Shown in pieces: positions 1-9,788 of a DNA stretch of 64,000 nucleotides. A program made the translations under genes and the position numbers. The notes under the pieces were generated by a model. That model searched no databases. It saw only the letters and a program-made list of their open reading frames with translations, and had not been told where the DNA came from. Within the stretch, counting starts at the first letter, position 1. Every line of letters starts with the position of its first letter. The DNA is from CAWKDG01 sp963848355 (GTDB lineage: Bacteria > Actinomycetota > Acidimicrobiia > Acidimicrobiales > UBA8190): the NCBI GenBank assembly GCA_963848355.1, contig CAWKDG010000002.1, positions 1-64,000 on the forward strand. The letters run 5' to 3'.

Positions 1-14
1 ACCTGGATTTTCTC

Positions 15-65
15 TGGAGCGGACGACGGGATTCGAACCCGCGACCCTCACCTTGGCAAGGTGAT
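15..65 (-). repeat. Displaced tRNA-Gly 3' end, left attachment-site copy
   Basis: Identical over 51 bases to 14356-14406. It includes the encoded CCA end, acceptor 3' strand, T-arm and anticodon arm of tRNA-Gly(GCC). After GGTGAT the sequence diverges, so the D-arm and 5' acceptor strand are missing and no functional tRNA can form. The 14 bases to the left also resemble the right copy (one mismatch and one gap). Confidence 0.85.
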
Positions 66-142
66 TGCGCCCGAGCTTCCCACCTGCACCTTTACCAATT
101 CACGCAGCATGATCGGCGTCTTTGATTGACCGCAACAGACCG

Positions 143-526
143 CTATCGACCGTAGTTGCCCGGGTTGCGTGCGTTTTTTGTGGAGCGCGGAGCACGGAAC
201 TCCGTACCACGTGTACCACGTCGACGGGACATGTCTAGTTCCAATCGGCCGATCGAGCGATCCTCTCTGCTCTGGACACCTGTCGTGATTCGACGCAGGA
301 CATAATCTTCACGATCGAGAGCATCAATGGTTCCCCCGGGGCGGACTCCGAGCATCTCGAGGAGCGCCACCTTTGGCACCACCAGGCGCCGACCGAGCCG
401 TATCCACGGCAGCTCATCGCGGGCCACGAGTTCGTAGGCAAGGGCCCGCGAAATGCCGAGGAGCCCAGCCGCTTCGGTGACAGTGAGGGTGAGGCGATCT
501 CCGCCGAGGAGCGACGCTAGATCATC
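143..526 (-). pseudogene. Excisionase-like HTH protein, fragment or start unresolved
   Basis: The minus-strand frame encodes a MerR/excisionase-type winged HTH: TVTEAAGLLGIS, then RALAYELV, then the recognition-wing sequence ELPWIRLGRRLVVPK. This resembles recombination directionality factors and other small HTH_17 proteins. No ATG, GTG or TTG exists in frame between the upstream stop (about base 653) and the HTH. The first usable start, GTG at 427, would cut the HTH in half. The C-terminal 50 residues are low-complexity and basic. The position beside the left attachment repeat suggests it was the xis gene of the island, and it may now be a remnant. The HTH assignment is firm; the excisionase role is inferred from position. 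Confidence 0.5.
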
Positions 527-653
527 ACCAGGACCTCCTGCCGCACCGTGCCAGGGGCTGCTCGGCGTCGAGTCCGCCGCCAGCCGACAAGTCGAAGCCG
601 AGCCCTGGCCGGGGCGTCGGCGGATCCCATATCTGTTGCTGTGAAAGTTCTGT

Positions 654-1104
654 CATGGTCGGAGTGGCGACCGCCGGATCCCGATGCATCCAAGAGAATT
701 CTAGTCCAGATCAGAGAGATGCCTCACGGTTCGGAGTTCTTGGACCGGTGGTGAGTCGACGCCCGGGTGCGCACTCGGGGCCTCAAGCAAAACTCACACG
801 CGCCTCTAACAACATCGACGGCCCCAATGAACGAGAGAAGATCGGCAAGAGCGGACGTGGCCTTAGAGATCCGAGTCGGAGGTTTGGGTCCCGGCGGCAA
901 CCAAATCTGGCGGTACGAACACTCGCAAGATCGGACCTGATCTTCCAAAGCCAATCTGCCGTGGCTGCCTGCTGTCCCGTTTAACCAAAACGGCTTCCCG
1001 CTCGATCAGGGTCGGACCCCTTATGCGGTTTTTCCGCCGTATCCGAGGTCAGACTACCGCCGATTGTGTCGAAATAAGGCACGACGAGGACGTAAACTTA
1101 GGAA
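654..1104. other. Island left-end non-coding stretch
   Basis: About 450 bases between the HTH fragment and the next plus-strand gene. The open frames here have no start context, no recognisable family and poor codon bias, so I see no supported gene. Base composition is lower in GC than the core chromosome to the right. Confidence 0.4.
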
Positions 1105-1587
1105 ATGAAGTGGCTCCCTTACATCCTTCTCGGCGCCGTGATCTTCGGCACGGCTTTAAGCTTTGGCCGGCTGCAACTCCGGAGGTCACGCAACAGACCC
1201 ATTAAGGCCTGGGTCCAGAACCAACCGATTACTTACTCAACGAATGCATTCGTCCGGGAGCGGCGGCTCAGGGCCTGGGTGAACTGGAGTAGCCGACTCG
1301 GAGGCGGGCCTCAGATGATTGTCCGAACGCGGGGCATTGAGGTGTCCGCCCCACGGGGCATGGTGTTAGAGAGCAGGGCGTTATTTCTGAACGCTGAAAA
1401 GGCGAGTATGTGGGTCGACCGTGTCGGATGGGCGGGAACACCATTTGGCCGAAAAGATTGCATCCGGCTATGCGGGCATGACGAAGGTAGCCGAGTTGAC
1501 CTGGCTCTCACTCCTGACACCGGTATCGCAGAAACGTGGCAAGCCTTGCTCACCGCAGGGGCACAGCAAAAGCCGCCACGATCTTGA
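1105..1587 (+). CDS. Small membrane-anchored hypothetical protein (160 aa)
   Basis: An ATG start preceded by TAGGAA gives a protein with one hydrophobic segment near residues 5-20 (ILLGAVIFGTALSFG), followed by Arg/Lys-rich residues. This suggests an N-terminal membrane anchor with the tail inside the cell. The remaining 130 residues match no family I recognise. It is convergent with the RHS gene, whose stop lies 121 bases away. Because RHS C-terminal toxins often sit near an immunity gene, this is the only nearby candidate, but immunity genes normally follow on the same strand. Function unknown. Confidence 0.45.
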   Translation: MKWLPYILLGAVIFGTALSFGRLQLRRSRNRPIKAWVQNQPITYSTNAFVRERRLRAWVNWSSRLGGGPQMIVRTRGIEVSAPRGMVLESRALFLNAEKASMWVDRVGWAGTPFGRKDCIRLCGHDEGSRVDLALTPDTGIAETWQALLTAGAQQKPPRS

Positions 1588-1707
1588 CAGCAGCGACGCA
1601 AGTGCTCGCGATTCCGGACCAAGATCGACCCAAGCTTTTCCCAAGGGAAGTGCGATGATTCGATTCGAGCCTGAACCGCATCGACGGCAGTTCACAGCGG
1701 GCCCGGC

Positions 1708-4700
1708 TTAGCAGGAAGTCGCTCCGTTCGTTGACGGTGGCGATTGAGCAATACGTATCGCCCTCTTAGCTCTGTCCAGCTCACGGGTAATCGCCAGGCC
1801 CGGATTGAATGCGTCCCATGCACCGCGAGCGATGTTCGCCGATATGGTGCCATTGAATTTGTCAACCCATGTATACGATTCTCCAACGGTCACACTCAGT
1901 TCAGCACCGAGACTCATGCCGACTTCAATGCCATAGATGACGTTGCCCGAAGTCTGATTGTTCCAAAACACTGTGAGGGTGGCTCCGCCAAAGACATCAG
2001 CCGTGACATTGGCAAAGGTGAACCACTGACCAAGCTCCTGGAGGTTGGCGGCATTACTGACCTCGTAATAGAAGCTGACACCAGCGCCGACATTTAAGCC
2101 GACACCTCCAAAGGCAGTGCCCGTAAGACCAATATCGTCCTCGCCACTGGCATCGACGGTGCGCGTCAGACAGTCGCCCGCCCCGAGATTGAATGGGGGA
2201 AGCGCAACGTTGAACCCTGCGCAGATACCAACCGTGGCAAGCCCGCTCGGATCCGATTCATTCACGGGGTCGTCTCCGGCGTAGGCGTAGGCCTGATCGG
2301 TCTGGGCGAAGGCGGGGTCCCTGGTGGTGAACTCCCCCGTCTGGGGCTCGAACCACCGAGCCCGCATGTTGTCCAGGCCCGACGAGGCGTCGGCGTACTG
2401 CCCCGCATAGCCGAAGGGTGAAGCTGGCGTGCCGAAGGACAGCGTCCCGAACGCGTCATACTGGTAGAAGGCGGTCTCATCGCCGGTGGCGTTGGTGAGC
2501 AGCCACGAGGAGTTCGATGCCACGTAGGTCATGAACGTCGGGGCGGAGGAGGCCAGGGCGATCTGCTCGACAGGCTCGCCCGTCGGGCCGTAGAGGTAGT
2601 CGTTGGTGCCGTCGGAGAGGATCAGCGCCAGCGAGCCGTTGGTGTCCCACACCAGTTGCTTGGGGGCCTGGTCGACAATGGCGTTGCCGTTGGCGTCGAC
2701 TGCCGCACAGGAGAACAGTGTGGCGCTGCACGAGACGCCGTTGACTGTCTTGGTGCCGTCGATGGACACAGATGTCCACGACGAGGCGTTATCGGTCCAG
2801 GCGTCGCCGTTGTTGTCCACCGCAATGCAGTAGCTAGAGGACAGGCAGGACACGGACTCGAGGGCATTGGAGGTAACGCTCGTGCCCGAGGACGACCACC
2901 CTGTGCCGTTCCAGTAGAAGGCCTTGCCCTTGTTGTCCACGGCCACACAGGATGACGGGCTCGAGCACGATACTGCGTTGATGGTCTTGGTCCCGTCGTT
3001 GTGGGCCACCGTCCAGCTGGAGGTGGAGGTGGGGTTCGTACTCCTGAACAGCCGTCCGGCATTGTCCACCGCCGCACAGAACGAGGACGTCGGGCACGAG
3101 ACCGCCTCGAGGGCGTTGCCCGAGTCGATCTTCGACGAGTACGTCGTCCAACCCGAGGCCGAGTAGCTCAACATGAATCCGACGTTGTCCACGGCAATAC
3201 AGAACGTGGCGCTGGTGCACGACACGCCGTTGATGGGATGGCCGTCGACGGTCGAGGACGACACTGTCCAGCTCGTTCCGTTGTAGACGACGTCGTAGCC
3301 GCTGTTGTCCACGGCCATACAAAACGTGGGGGTCGGGCACGAAACGGCGTTGATGGCCCGCGTGCCGTCGGTGGTCGACGACTTCGTCCAGCTCGTCCCG
3401 TTGTAGGTGAGCAGGTCCCCGGTGTTCCCCACGGCGGCGCAGAACGAGGCGCTGGCACAGGAGACGGCGTTGATCACCTTGGTGCCGTCGATGCTCGACG
3501 CCGCCGCCCAGCTCAGCCCCTTGGTAGTGGCCGTTGCCGCCTCCAAGCCGTCGCCGGTGTAGGTGTAGTTGGTCGGGTTTGTGGACAGGTTGGTCGCCAT
3601 CTGGCCCAGCTGGGTGTAGGCGTCGGTGGTGGAGATCGACCCGGCTGTGTCACCCGTCTGGGCGCCCAAGGTGTCGTAGGTGAAGGTGGAGGTCACCCCG
3701 TGGCTGCCGGAGATCGGAGTCTGGCTGGTGGTCTCCCCGGCGTTGTCGGGCACATCGGTGTAGGTGTCGAAGTTGTTGCTCGCGTCATGGCTGGAGATGG
3801 TGGTGGGGTCGCCGGAGGCGTCGTAGGCGAAATTGGCGGGGTTCGATCCCTGGGGGGAAGTGCCTTGGTAGACGACCCGGCCAGCGGCGTCGTAGGAGTA
3901 GTTGACCTCAGGCGGGATGCTGGGGCTGCAGGAGTCCGTGTAGCTGGCTGTGGCCTCGGTTAGCAGGCCGTCAGGGTTGCGCGGTTCACCCGAAGGGGAG
4001 AACGACTGGGTCAGTGTCTCGTTTCCCGACGAACAGGCCATGGTGGAGGTGGCCCCCGTGTTCTCGTCGGCGGCGTCGTAGGCGAACGACGTCGAGCTGG
4101 TGCCGCTCGGATCGGACGTGCTCACGGCGTTGTCCTGGCTGGTCTCGTTCCCGTCGGCATCGTGACCGAACATCACCTCGTTGCCGAGCCAATCGGTCTC
4201 GCCGGCCATGGCCCCGGTGCCGTCGTAGGTGTAGGTGACGGTCGGGTCCGAGTGGCCGGCATAGGAGGGGTAGGTCTCGGTGTCGAGCACGCCGGTGGAG
4301 AAGTAGCTGTAGGAGGTGGTGGCGTTGGCTGGGCTCGAGCCCCCGGCGACGTTCAGGGCCTGCTCGGTCGTGTCGCCGGCGCCGTCGTAGGTGTAGGACG
4401 TGGTGCCCGTGCCGTCGGTCATGGTGGCCCGCGACCCGTCGACGTTGTAGGTGTAGCTCACTTGGGGCGCCGCGCTGTAACCGCTAGCCGGCGTGCCGTA
4501 GGTCTCCGAGGTGAGATCGCCGTTCGGGTCGTAGGAGTCGGTGGTGGTGCCGGCGGGCGTGGTGGTCACGTCGGCCTCGCCGCCGGCAAAATAGCTGTAC
4601 GTGGTGGTCTCCCCGCTCGGGTCGGCCGTGGTGGCCGGGGTGGTGGTCGAGTACAGCTCGTCACCCGATCCCCCGCCGGCCGGGGCTCCGGCGGCGCATT

Positions 4701-7700
4701 GCCCGCTGCCGTTCTCGTCGTAGTAGCAGTTGGTGGTGACCTTGCCTCGGGGGTCGGTGGTGGTGAGGACATGGCCGGCCGGGTCGTAGGTGTAGGAGGT
4801 GGTGTCGCCGTCCTGGTCGGTGGTCGACAGCTTGTTGCCGGCATCGTCGTAGACGGTGGTGGAGGTGCCCGCCTTGGTCGTCTCGTAGGAGGGGCAGGTG
4901 GTGCCGTTGGCGGTGTTGGTGGGGTCGATGGTGCAGTAGCTCTGGCCGTCCAAGTCATAGGCCGTGACGGTGGTGTCGACATCGGGGTTGGTGCTCTGGA
5001 CCACGTCGCCGTCGGCGTCGGCGAAGCTGGTGGTGACGTCGTCGGCCAGCGTCGGGTAGAGAGACGACGGGCTCGGGGGGGCCGTGATCCAGTCCGCCTG
5101 CCAGGTGGGGCACACGTAGGAACCCGAGGAGGCTTTGGCCGACACCGAGCAGAAGACGTTGCCGTTGGGGTCGAAGGACGACATGGTGGTGGCCTGGAGA
5201 GACGAACCGGGGTCGACGGTGGTGGTGGCCACCCGGTTGTCGGCGTCGTAGGTGTAGGCGGTGGTGATCGTGGGATCGGCCGTGGAGTTGTTCGACTCGA
5301 CCTCGCTCTCGAGCAGGTTGCCCTGGGCGTCGTAGTCGGCCGCCGGGGTGGAGGTGACACCGCCCAAGGGGTTCGTCACTTGGGTGACCTGGCCGAGGGC
5401 GTCGTAGGCGGTGATGGTGGCCCCGGCCTGGGCCGTGCCGTAGGCCGGGCAGGTGACGGTGGCGGCGTATTCCCGGGGGCTGACCGTGCAGTAGACGTCG
5501 CCGGCGCCGTCGTAGGCCGTCTGGGTGACGCCGCCCAGCGGGTTCACGCTGTACGTGGGCTGGCTGTTGGCGTTGTAGATGGTGATGGTGTCGCCGGGCC
5601 AGGGGTCACTCCCCGCCGTCGGGGGGCTCGTGGGCGCCGTCGGGCAGGTGGTGTGGCCCTCGGAGTAGGCCAGGGGGGCGATGGTGCAGTACTGGCGCCC
5701 GTCAGAGTCGTAGCCCATCACGGTGGTGGCCGAGTAGGAGCCGAACGACACCACCTGCTCGGCGACCTGGCCGACGGTGTTGTAGGTGTCAGTGGTGACG
5801 GTGCCGTCGGGATCTGTGGTCTGGGTGGGGAGCCACGGGAAGGAGGAGTCGCCGTAGGAATAGCTGGTGGTGTCCCCGTCGGCGTTGGTCGAGGTAAGGG
5901 TGTTGCCGGCGGCGTTGAACGTCTCGGTCGTGGTCCCGGCCACGTGGGTGGCCCCGTAGGCCGGGCAGGTCACACCGGCGTGGTAGTCGACGGGGTCCAC
6001 CGAGCAGTACTGGAGGCCGTTGGGGACTCCGGAGACACCGGAGGTGTAGGTGTAGGTAGTGGTGTCCCCCAGCGGATCGGTGGTGGCGATCAGTTCGTCG
6101 GTGGTGGTGTTGTAGTAGTTGATGATCACCCCCGGGTAGCTCGTGGTCGGGGGCCACGAGGGCTCGCTCGACGGGCACCGGGTGCCGTTGGCGTAGTCGG
6201 CGGCGTCGATCTCGCACCAGGGCTGGTTGAAGCTGGTGTAAGCGTCGGCCGAGGTGTTGCCTTCGGCATCGGTGGTGGTGATGATATTGGCCGCATCCGA
6301 GGGGGGAGCACCGGTCTGGACGGTGGCGCTCGACTGGTTGCCGTCCAAGTCCTGGGTCGAGATCGACAGCAGCGACACCGGGTCACGGTTGAAGTACTCG
6401 GTCACCCCGTTCACGGTCTCGGCGTTCAGCACCCCGTCGTCGTAGCTGTAGATGGTAGTGGTCGAAGGCTCGCCTGAGCCGGTGCCTTCGGGGTAGGAGA
6501 CGACGGTGGTGGTACCCCCGGCCACAGTGCCCTCGGACCCAGCGTAGGCGTAGGTGTCGACCTCCCCGTCGGGCTGGGTCTGCTGCGAGATCTGCCCCGA
6601 GGAGTTGTACTGGTTCTGGGTCTGGCCCAGCCCGGACACGGTGGCCCCCGGGGGAGTGACGGTCATCAGGTCGTGCTGGAGGACGGCGTTCGAGTTGGAC
6701 TCGTTGTAGGTGTAGGAGGTGGTGAGCGGCGTGCTCGAGGTGGCGTTGTCAGTGGCCTCATAAAGGTCGTTCGTCTGGCCCCCGCCGCTCGGTGCCCCCG
6801 AAGCGCAGGACTGGCCGTAGTAGCAGAAGGTGGTCTCGTTGCCGGCCGAGTCCGTGACCGAGACGAGCTGGCCGGTGGCATCGTAGGCCAGGGTCAGAGA
6901 ACCCTCCGCCGACTCCCCGGCCGGGACGCTCGCCCACGCTGTGCACGTCGTGGCACCCGACGGGCACTTCCCGGTTCCCGCCGACTCGGTCGTCGGCTGC
7001 AATTGGTCACCGGTGGCGTCCTCAACGTTCGTGAGGGCCCCGGAGGAGTTGAAGGTGAAGGTGGTGTTGCCGCCCAGCTCCCGGGTGAAGGTCCACCCCG
7101 AACCGCCGGAACCCTGGCTGAGCGAGGCGATGATCCGCGGCGAGGTGGGGCAGAAATTGATTGTCGACACACACCACGAATTGGACACGTCGGCGGTGGG
7201 GTTGAAGGTGATCTCGGCCCCGTTCTCCTCGGTGACCGTGGCCACCGGAGGGCTGGCACTGGAATTGTACGAGACGGTCATGCCCAAGTTGTCGGTCCAG
7301 CCGTAGCCGAGGGGGCCGGGCGACACGGGGGTCGATCCCGCCTCCTGTTGGGCCAGGTCGGCGTCGTAGGTGCGGGTGAAGGCGAGAGGCAGTCCGGCCC
7401 CGCGGACGCTCATGTCGGTGCTCGTGTCCCACTCGTCACCGGTGGCCGTGTTCACCGGCTTGCCCCTGCTCGGCTGGGACACCTGAGACTTGGCCTGCTG
7501 ACAGGCGGAACAGCCCTCGGACTTGCTCCCACCGCCTTGTCCCTCGCCTTTGGAGACGGCGACGTAACCCGGCTCACCGTAGGGGACGACGACATCGGGA
7601 GCCGTCTGCTCGCCACCGGTGAACACGTAAGCGGCTCCTTGATCGCCGGTGTGATCCGGGTCATCGATGAACGCAGTCGTGCCGCCTCCCGCGATCGCCA

Positions 7701-9432
7701 TTGAGAGACCGAATGCACTGGCAGTCCCTTCGTCGGAAGCTGTGAGCTCCTGCTGCTGAGACCACATGCCACCCGTTGACGACAGAACGTAAACCACACC
7801 ACCGGTTTCAGAGCCGCCACGCATAGCGCCAACCAACGCAGTTGTACCCGCGAGGGCCACTGAGATCCCGAATCGATCGCCGGCCGCTCCGTCAGAGGCA
7901 GCGAGCACTTGGTGCTCGGTCCACGTGCCCCCACTGGAGGTGACGACGTAGGCTAGGCCTTGCGCTGAGTTCACCCCTGGTGCTCCAAGGACTGCGGTGG
8001 TGCCTGTCCCCGAAAGGGCAACGGTCTTGCCCGCGCCATTCTCGGACAGCTCCTGCTCTTCAGTCCAGGTGCCTCCGGTCGATGTGAATACATAAGCTCC
8101 GCCGGCGGAACCGATGAGTGCCGTCGTACCCGAAAGTGCTACGGATGATCCCAGCTGTGTTGCGGTGGACGAGGTGAGCTTTTGAACCTGAGACCATGTG
8201 CTGCCCATCAAGGACCACACATAGGCTGCACCCTCATTGAAGTCACTGCCCCACGCACCGATTATGGCGGTCGTCCCTGAGATTGCGATCGAGGCTCCAA
8301 AGGCATTCTCAGCCGCCCCATCGGAGGCGGTCAGCTCCTGTTGCTGAGTCCAAATGCCACCGGTCGAGGACCACACGTACACCGCACCTTCGAGGGAAAA
8401 ACCGCCCGGCGCGCCAACCATTGCAGTTGTACCCGTTCCCGATAGCGCCACCGCGGATCCGAATCCATCGCCGGAAACTCCATCGGTCAGCTCCGCGCTC
8501 TCAGACCAAAGCCCTCCGCTCGATGTGTAGACATACGCAGCCCCGGTTCCGGAGCTAGAGGGAGCTCCCACGATGGCAGTCGTACCTGAGATCGCGACCG
8601 ACGCGCCGAATCCGCTTGGAGCTGTAAATTCTTGGGTCTCGGTCCAGGTGGGATCGACGGTCAGGGGATAGCTGGCCCCAGCATCGTGGACCTCGATGAT
8701 GATGAGAGTCCCTCGCAAACCGGCGCGCATCGTTGCCGGCACGGTCTTCCCCGCCGCGTCTATGACCCGGAGACCTGCATAGGTCGCCCGCACCTCACCC
8801 TTGGCGTTGCGAAGATCGATGGCAGCACCGTCTGTCACCGCAATGAGCCCTGACAGCGGCACGTCGATCACGAGGGGTCCGGAACCCGGCTGGTGACTGG
8901 CGACATGGAAGGACTGCTCGAATCCCGAGGTAGTGGGCTGATACGACTCTTGAAGGGCCCCGTCCCCGTAAGAGGTGGAGCGAGCGGTGCGAGTGAGGCT
9001 CGCTCCAAACGCTCGCATCGAGGAAGAGTGCCCCACTGACCCCCGACCCACATCGATTGTGAAGCCGGGGCCGGTCAGGCGCACACCGCTGGCTGAATAG
9101 GTGGCACCGAGATGGCGGATGCCGTCGAAGGCGCCGGGGCGAACACTCTGGTCACCCGTGGCGGCGGGTCCGAGGTCCTTCTCCGCCGCCCGGCGAAGCG
9201 ATGCCGGGGCGTCCGCCAGGGTCGTTGACGATCCCTTCGGGGCCGGAGGGCTCGGTTGAGGGGTCACCGCTGCCGTGTGTGCCGAGGCCGCTGCCCCAGG
9301 GACGATGGCGAGACCGACCACGAGAACCAGGCAAAAGAACCCCAGAAACCCGGGACGTAGAAGTCCCTTAGTGCCATGAATGCGTTGGGCCATCGCCGGC
9401 CGGAGTCCTCTTACGGCGGAGCTGTGCGTCAT
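1708..9432 (-). CDS. Giant secreted RHS/YD-repeat protein with FG-GAP and Cys-motif propellers (2574 aa)
   Basis: After an N-terminal hydrophobic export segment (about residues 26-50, ending AAASA) come seven FG-GAP-like repeats of the form FGASVAISGTTAIVGAP (about 264-607). A DUF6531-type segment follows (GKPVNTATGDEWD, about 657), then a long array of YD/RHS repeats (about 710-1930). Next come seven repeats of INAVSC..FC.AVDN.G (about 1975-2250). The RHS-associated core (YDAFGT to DPVNESDPSG) spans about 2320-2395, and a final unknown domain of 180 residues ends in Cys. The architecture is that of polymorphic-toxin-like or cell-surface RHS proteins, in which the YD repeats form a shell around a variable C-terminal domain. 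No known toxin motif is visible in the tail. It is probably controlled by the SARP-like gene upstream on the same strand. Confidence 0.85.
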   Translation of the reverse strand: MTHSSAVRGLRPAMAQRIHGTKGLLRPGFLGFFCLVLVVGLAIVPGAAASAHTAAVTPQPSPPAPKGSSTTLADAPASLRRAAEKDLGPAATGDQSVRPGAFDGIRHLGATYSASGVRLTGPGFTIDVGRGSVGHSSSMRAFGASLTRTARSTSYGDGALQESYQPTTSGFEQSFHVASHQPGSGPLVIDVPLSGLIAVTDGAAIDLRNAKGEVRATYAGLRVIDAAGKTVPATMRAGLRGTLIIIEVHDAGASYPLTVDPTWTETQEFTAPSGFGASVAISGTTAIVGAPSSSGTGAAYVYTSSGGLWSESAELTDGVSGDGFGSAVALSGTGTTAMVGAPGGFSLEGAVYVWSSTGGIWTQQQELTASDGAAENAFGASIAISGTTAIIGAWGSDFNEGAAYVWSLMGSTWSQVQKLTSSTATQLGSSVALSGTTALIGSAGGAYVFTSTGGTWTEEQELSENGAGKTVALSGTGTTAVLGAPGVNSAQGLAYVVTSSGGTWTEHQVLAASDGAAGDRFGISVALAGTTALVGAMRGGSETGGVVYVLSSTGGMWSQQQELTASDEGTASAFGLSMAIAGGGTTAFIDDPDHTGDQGAAYVFTGGEQTAPDVVVPYGEPGYVAVSKGEGQGGGSKSEGCSACQQAKSQVSQPSRGKPVNTATGDEWDTSTDMSVRGAGLPLAFTRTYDADLAQQEAGSTPVSPGPLGYGWTDNLGMTVSYNSSASPPVATVTEENGAEITFNPTADVSNSWCVSTINFCPTSPRIIASLSQGSGGSGWTFTRELGGNTTFTFNSSGALTNVEDATGDQLQPTTESAGTGKCPSGATTCTAWASVPAGESAEGSLTLAYDATGQLVSVTDSAGNETTFCYYGQSCASGAPSGGGQTNDLYEATDNATSSTPLTTSYTYNESNSNAVLQHDLMTVTPPGATVSGLGQTQNQYNSSGQISQQTQPDGEVDTYAYAGSEGTVAGGTTTVVSYPEGTGSGEPSTTTIYSYDDGVLNAETVNGVTEYFNRDPVSLLSISTQDLDGNQSSATVQTGAPPSDAANIITTTDAEGNTSADAYTSFNQPWCEIDAADYANGTRCPSSEPSWPPTTSYPGVIINYYNTTTDELIATTDPLGDTTTYTYTSGVSGVPNGLQYCSVDPVDYHAGVTCPAYGATHVAGTTTETFNAAGNTLTSTNADGDTTSYSYGDSSFPWLPTQTTDPDGTVTTDTYNTVGQVAEQVVSFGSYSATTVMGYDSDGRQYCTIAPLAYSEGHTTCPTAPTSPPTAGSDPWPGDTITIYNANSQPTYSVNPLGGVTQTAYDGAGDVYCTVSPREYAATVTCPAYGTAQAGATITAYDALGQVTQVTNPLGGVTSTPAADYDAQGNLLESEVESNNSTADPTITTAYTYDADNRVATTTVDPGSSLQATTMSSFDPNGNVFCSVSAKASSGSYVCPTWQADWITAPPSPSSLYPTLADDVTTSFADADGDVVQSTNPDVDTTVTAYDLDGQSYCTIDPTNTANGTTCPSYETTKAGTSTTVYDDAGNKLSTTDQDGDTTSYTYDPAGHVLTTTDPRGKVTTNCYYDENGSGQCAAGAPAGGGSGDELYSTTTPATTADPSGETTTYSYFAGGEADVTTTPAGTTTDSYDPNGDLTSETYGTPASGYSAAPQVSYTYNVDGSRATMTDGTGTTSYTYDGAGDTTEQALNVAGGSSPANATTSYSYFSTGVLDTETYPSYAGHSDPTVTYTYDGTGAMAGETDWLGNEVMFGHDADGNETSQDNAVSTSDPSGTSSTSFAYDAADENTGATSTMACSSGNETLTQSFSPSGEPRNPDGLLTEATASYTDSCSPSIPPEVNYSYDAAGRVVYQGTSPQGSNPANFAYDASGDPTTISSHDASNNFDTYTDVPDNAGETTSQTPISGSHGVTSTFTYDTLGAQTGDTAGSISTTDAYTQLGQMATNLSTNPTNYTYTGDGLEAATATTKGLSWAAASSIDGTKVINAVSCASASFCAAVGNTGDLLTYNGTSWTKSSTTDGTRAINAVSCPTPTFCMAVDNSGYDVVYNGTSWTVSSSTVDGHPINGVSCTSATFCIAVDNVGFMLSYSASGWTTYSSKIDSGNALEAVSCPTSSFCAAVDNAGRLFRSTNPTSTSSWTVAHNDGTKTINAVSCSSPSSCVAVDNKGKAFYWNGTGWSSSGTSVTSNALESVSCLSSSYCIAVDNNGDAWTDNASSWTSVSIDGTKTVNGVSCSATLFSCAAVDANGNAIVDQAPKQLVWDTNGSLALILSDGTNDYLYGPTGEPVEQIALASSAPTFMTYVASNSSWLLTNATGDETAFYQYDAFGTLSFGTPASPFGYAGQYADASSGLDNMRARWFEPQTGEFTTRDPAFAQTDQAYAYAGDDPVNESDPSGLATVGICAGFNVALPPFNLGAGDCLTRTVDASGEDDIGLTGTAFGGVGLNVGAGVSFYYEVSNAANLQELGQWFTFANVTADVFGGATLTVFWNNQTSGNVIYGIEVGMSLGAELSVTVGESYTWVDKFNGTISANIARGAWDAFNPGLAITRELDRAKRAIRIAQSPPSTNGATSC

Positions 9433-9447
9433 CGGTGGTCCACCCCT

Positions 9448-9462
9448 CGTCTGTCACAGACG
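9448..9462. promoter_or_regulatory. Inverted repeat just upstream of the RHS start
   Basis: CGTCTGT-C-ACAGACG is a perfect 7-bp inverted repeat with a one-base centre, 16-30 bases upstream of the RHS start codon. The half-motif CACAGACG recurs at about 9511-9518. It could be an operator or a hairpin beside the ribosome binding site. Role inferred only from position and symmetry. Confidence 0.35.
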
Positions 9463-9543
9463 CGGTTGAGCCCACGCGTCATCTCACAGGACTGTCGCAT
9501 GTTGGTGTGACACAGACGTCACGACAGCGTTACGGGCGCCGAA

Positions 9544-9762
9544 CTACGACGGCTCGGGACTTCGCTCCGCCGCCATGGCGCCCAGCCACTCCCGCACCAG
9601 ATCGACGGCATCATCGATCTCGGTCAGCAAGCGGGCGGAATCGAAACTGTGCGACACATCGCCCGTGAGACGGACATGGATGCGGAGGCGGCCCACGAAC
9701 TGAGGTTCGGCGTCCACCCGGAGGATCAGGAGACCCGTTCGTTGGCCTTCCATAACGACCAT
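9544..9762 (-). CDS. Small hypothetical protein between regulator and RHS gene (72 aa)
   Basis: A minus-strand ATG frame starts 26 bases after the SARP-like gene and ends 111 bases before the RHS start. The protein has an amphipathic, acidic C-terminal half (LLTEIDDAVDLVREWLGAM) and no hydrophobic segment, so it is likely cytoplasmic. No family is recognised. Its place in a short same-strand series suggests co-transcription with the regulator. Confidence 0.5.
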   Translation of the reverse strand: MVVMEGQRTGLLILRVDAEPQFVGRLRIHVRLTGDVSHSFDSARLLTEIDDAVDLVREWLGAMAAERSPEPS

Positions 9763-9788
9763 CTTGAACGGCGACCGTCACGAAGGCG

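Noticed and set aside
15..65. A second tRNA-Gly gene
   Set aside because: Only the 3' half exists; D-arm and 5' acceptor strand are absent, so it cannot fold into a tRNA.
4162..6477. Plus-strand frame of 771 codons inside the RHS gene
   Set aside because: A glycine/valine-rich translation of the YD repeats in the antisense; no coding evidence.
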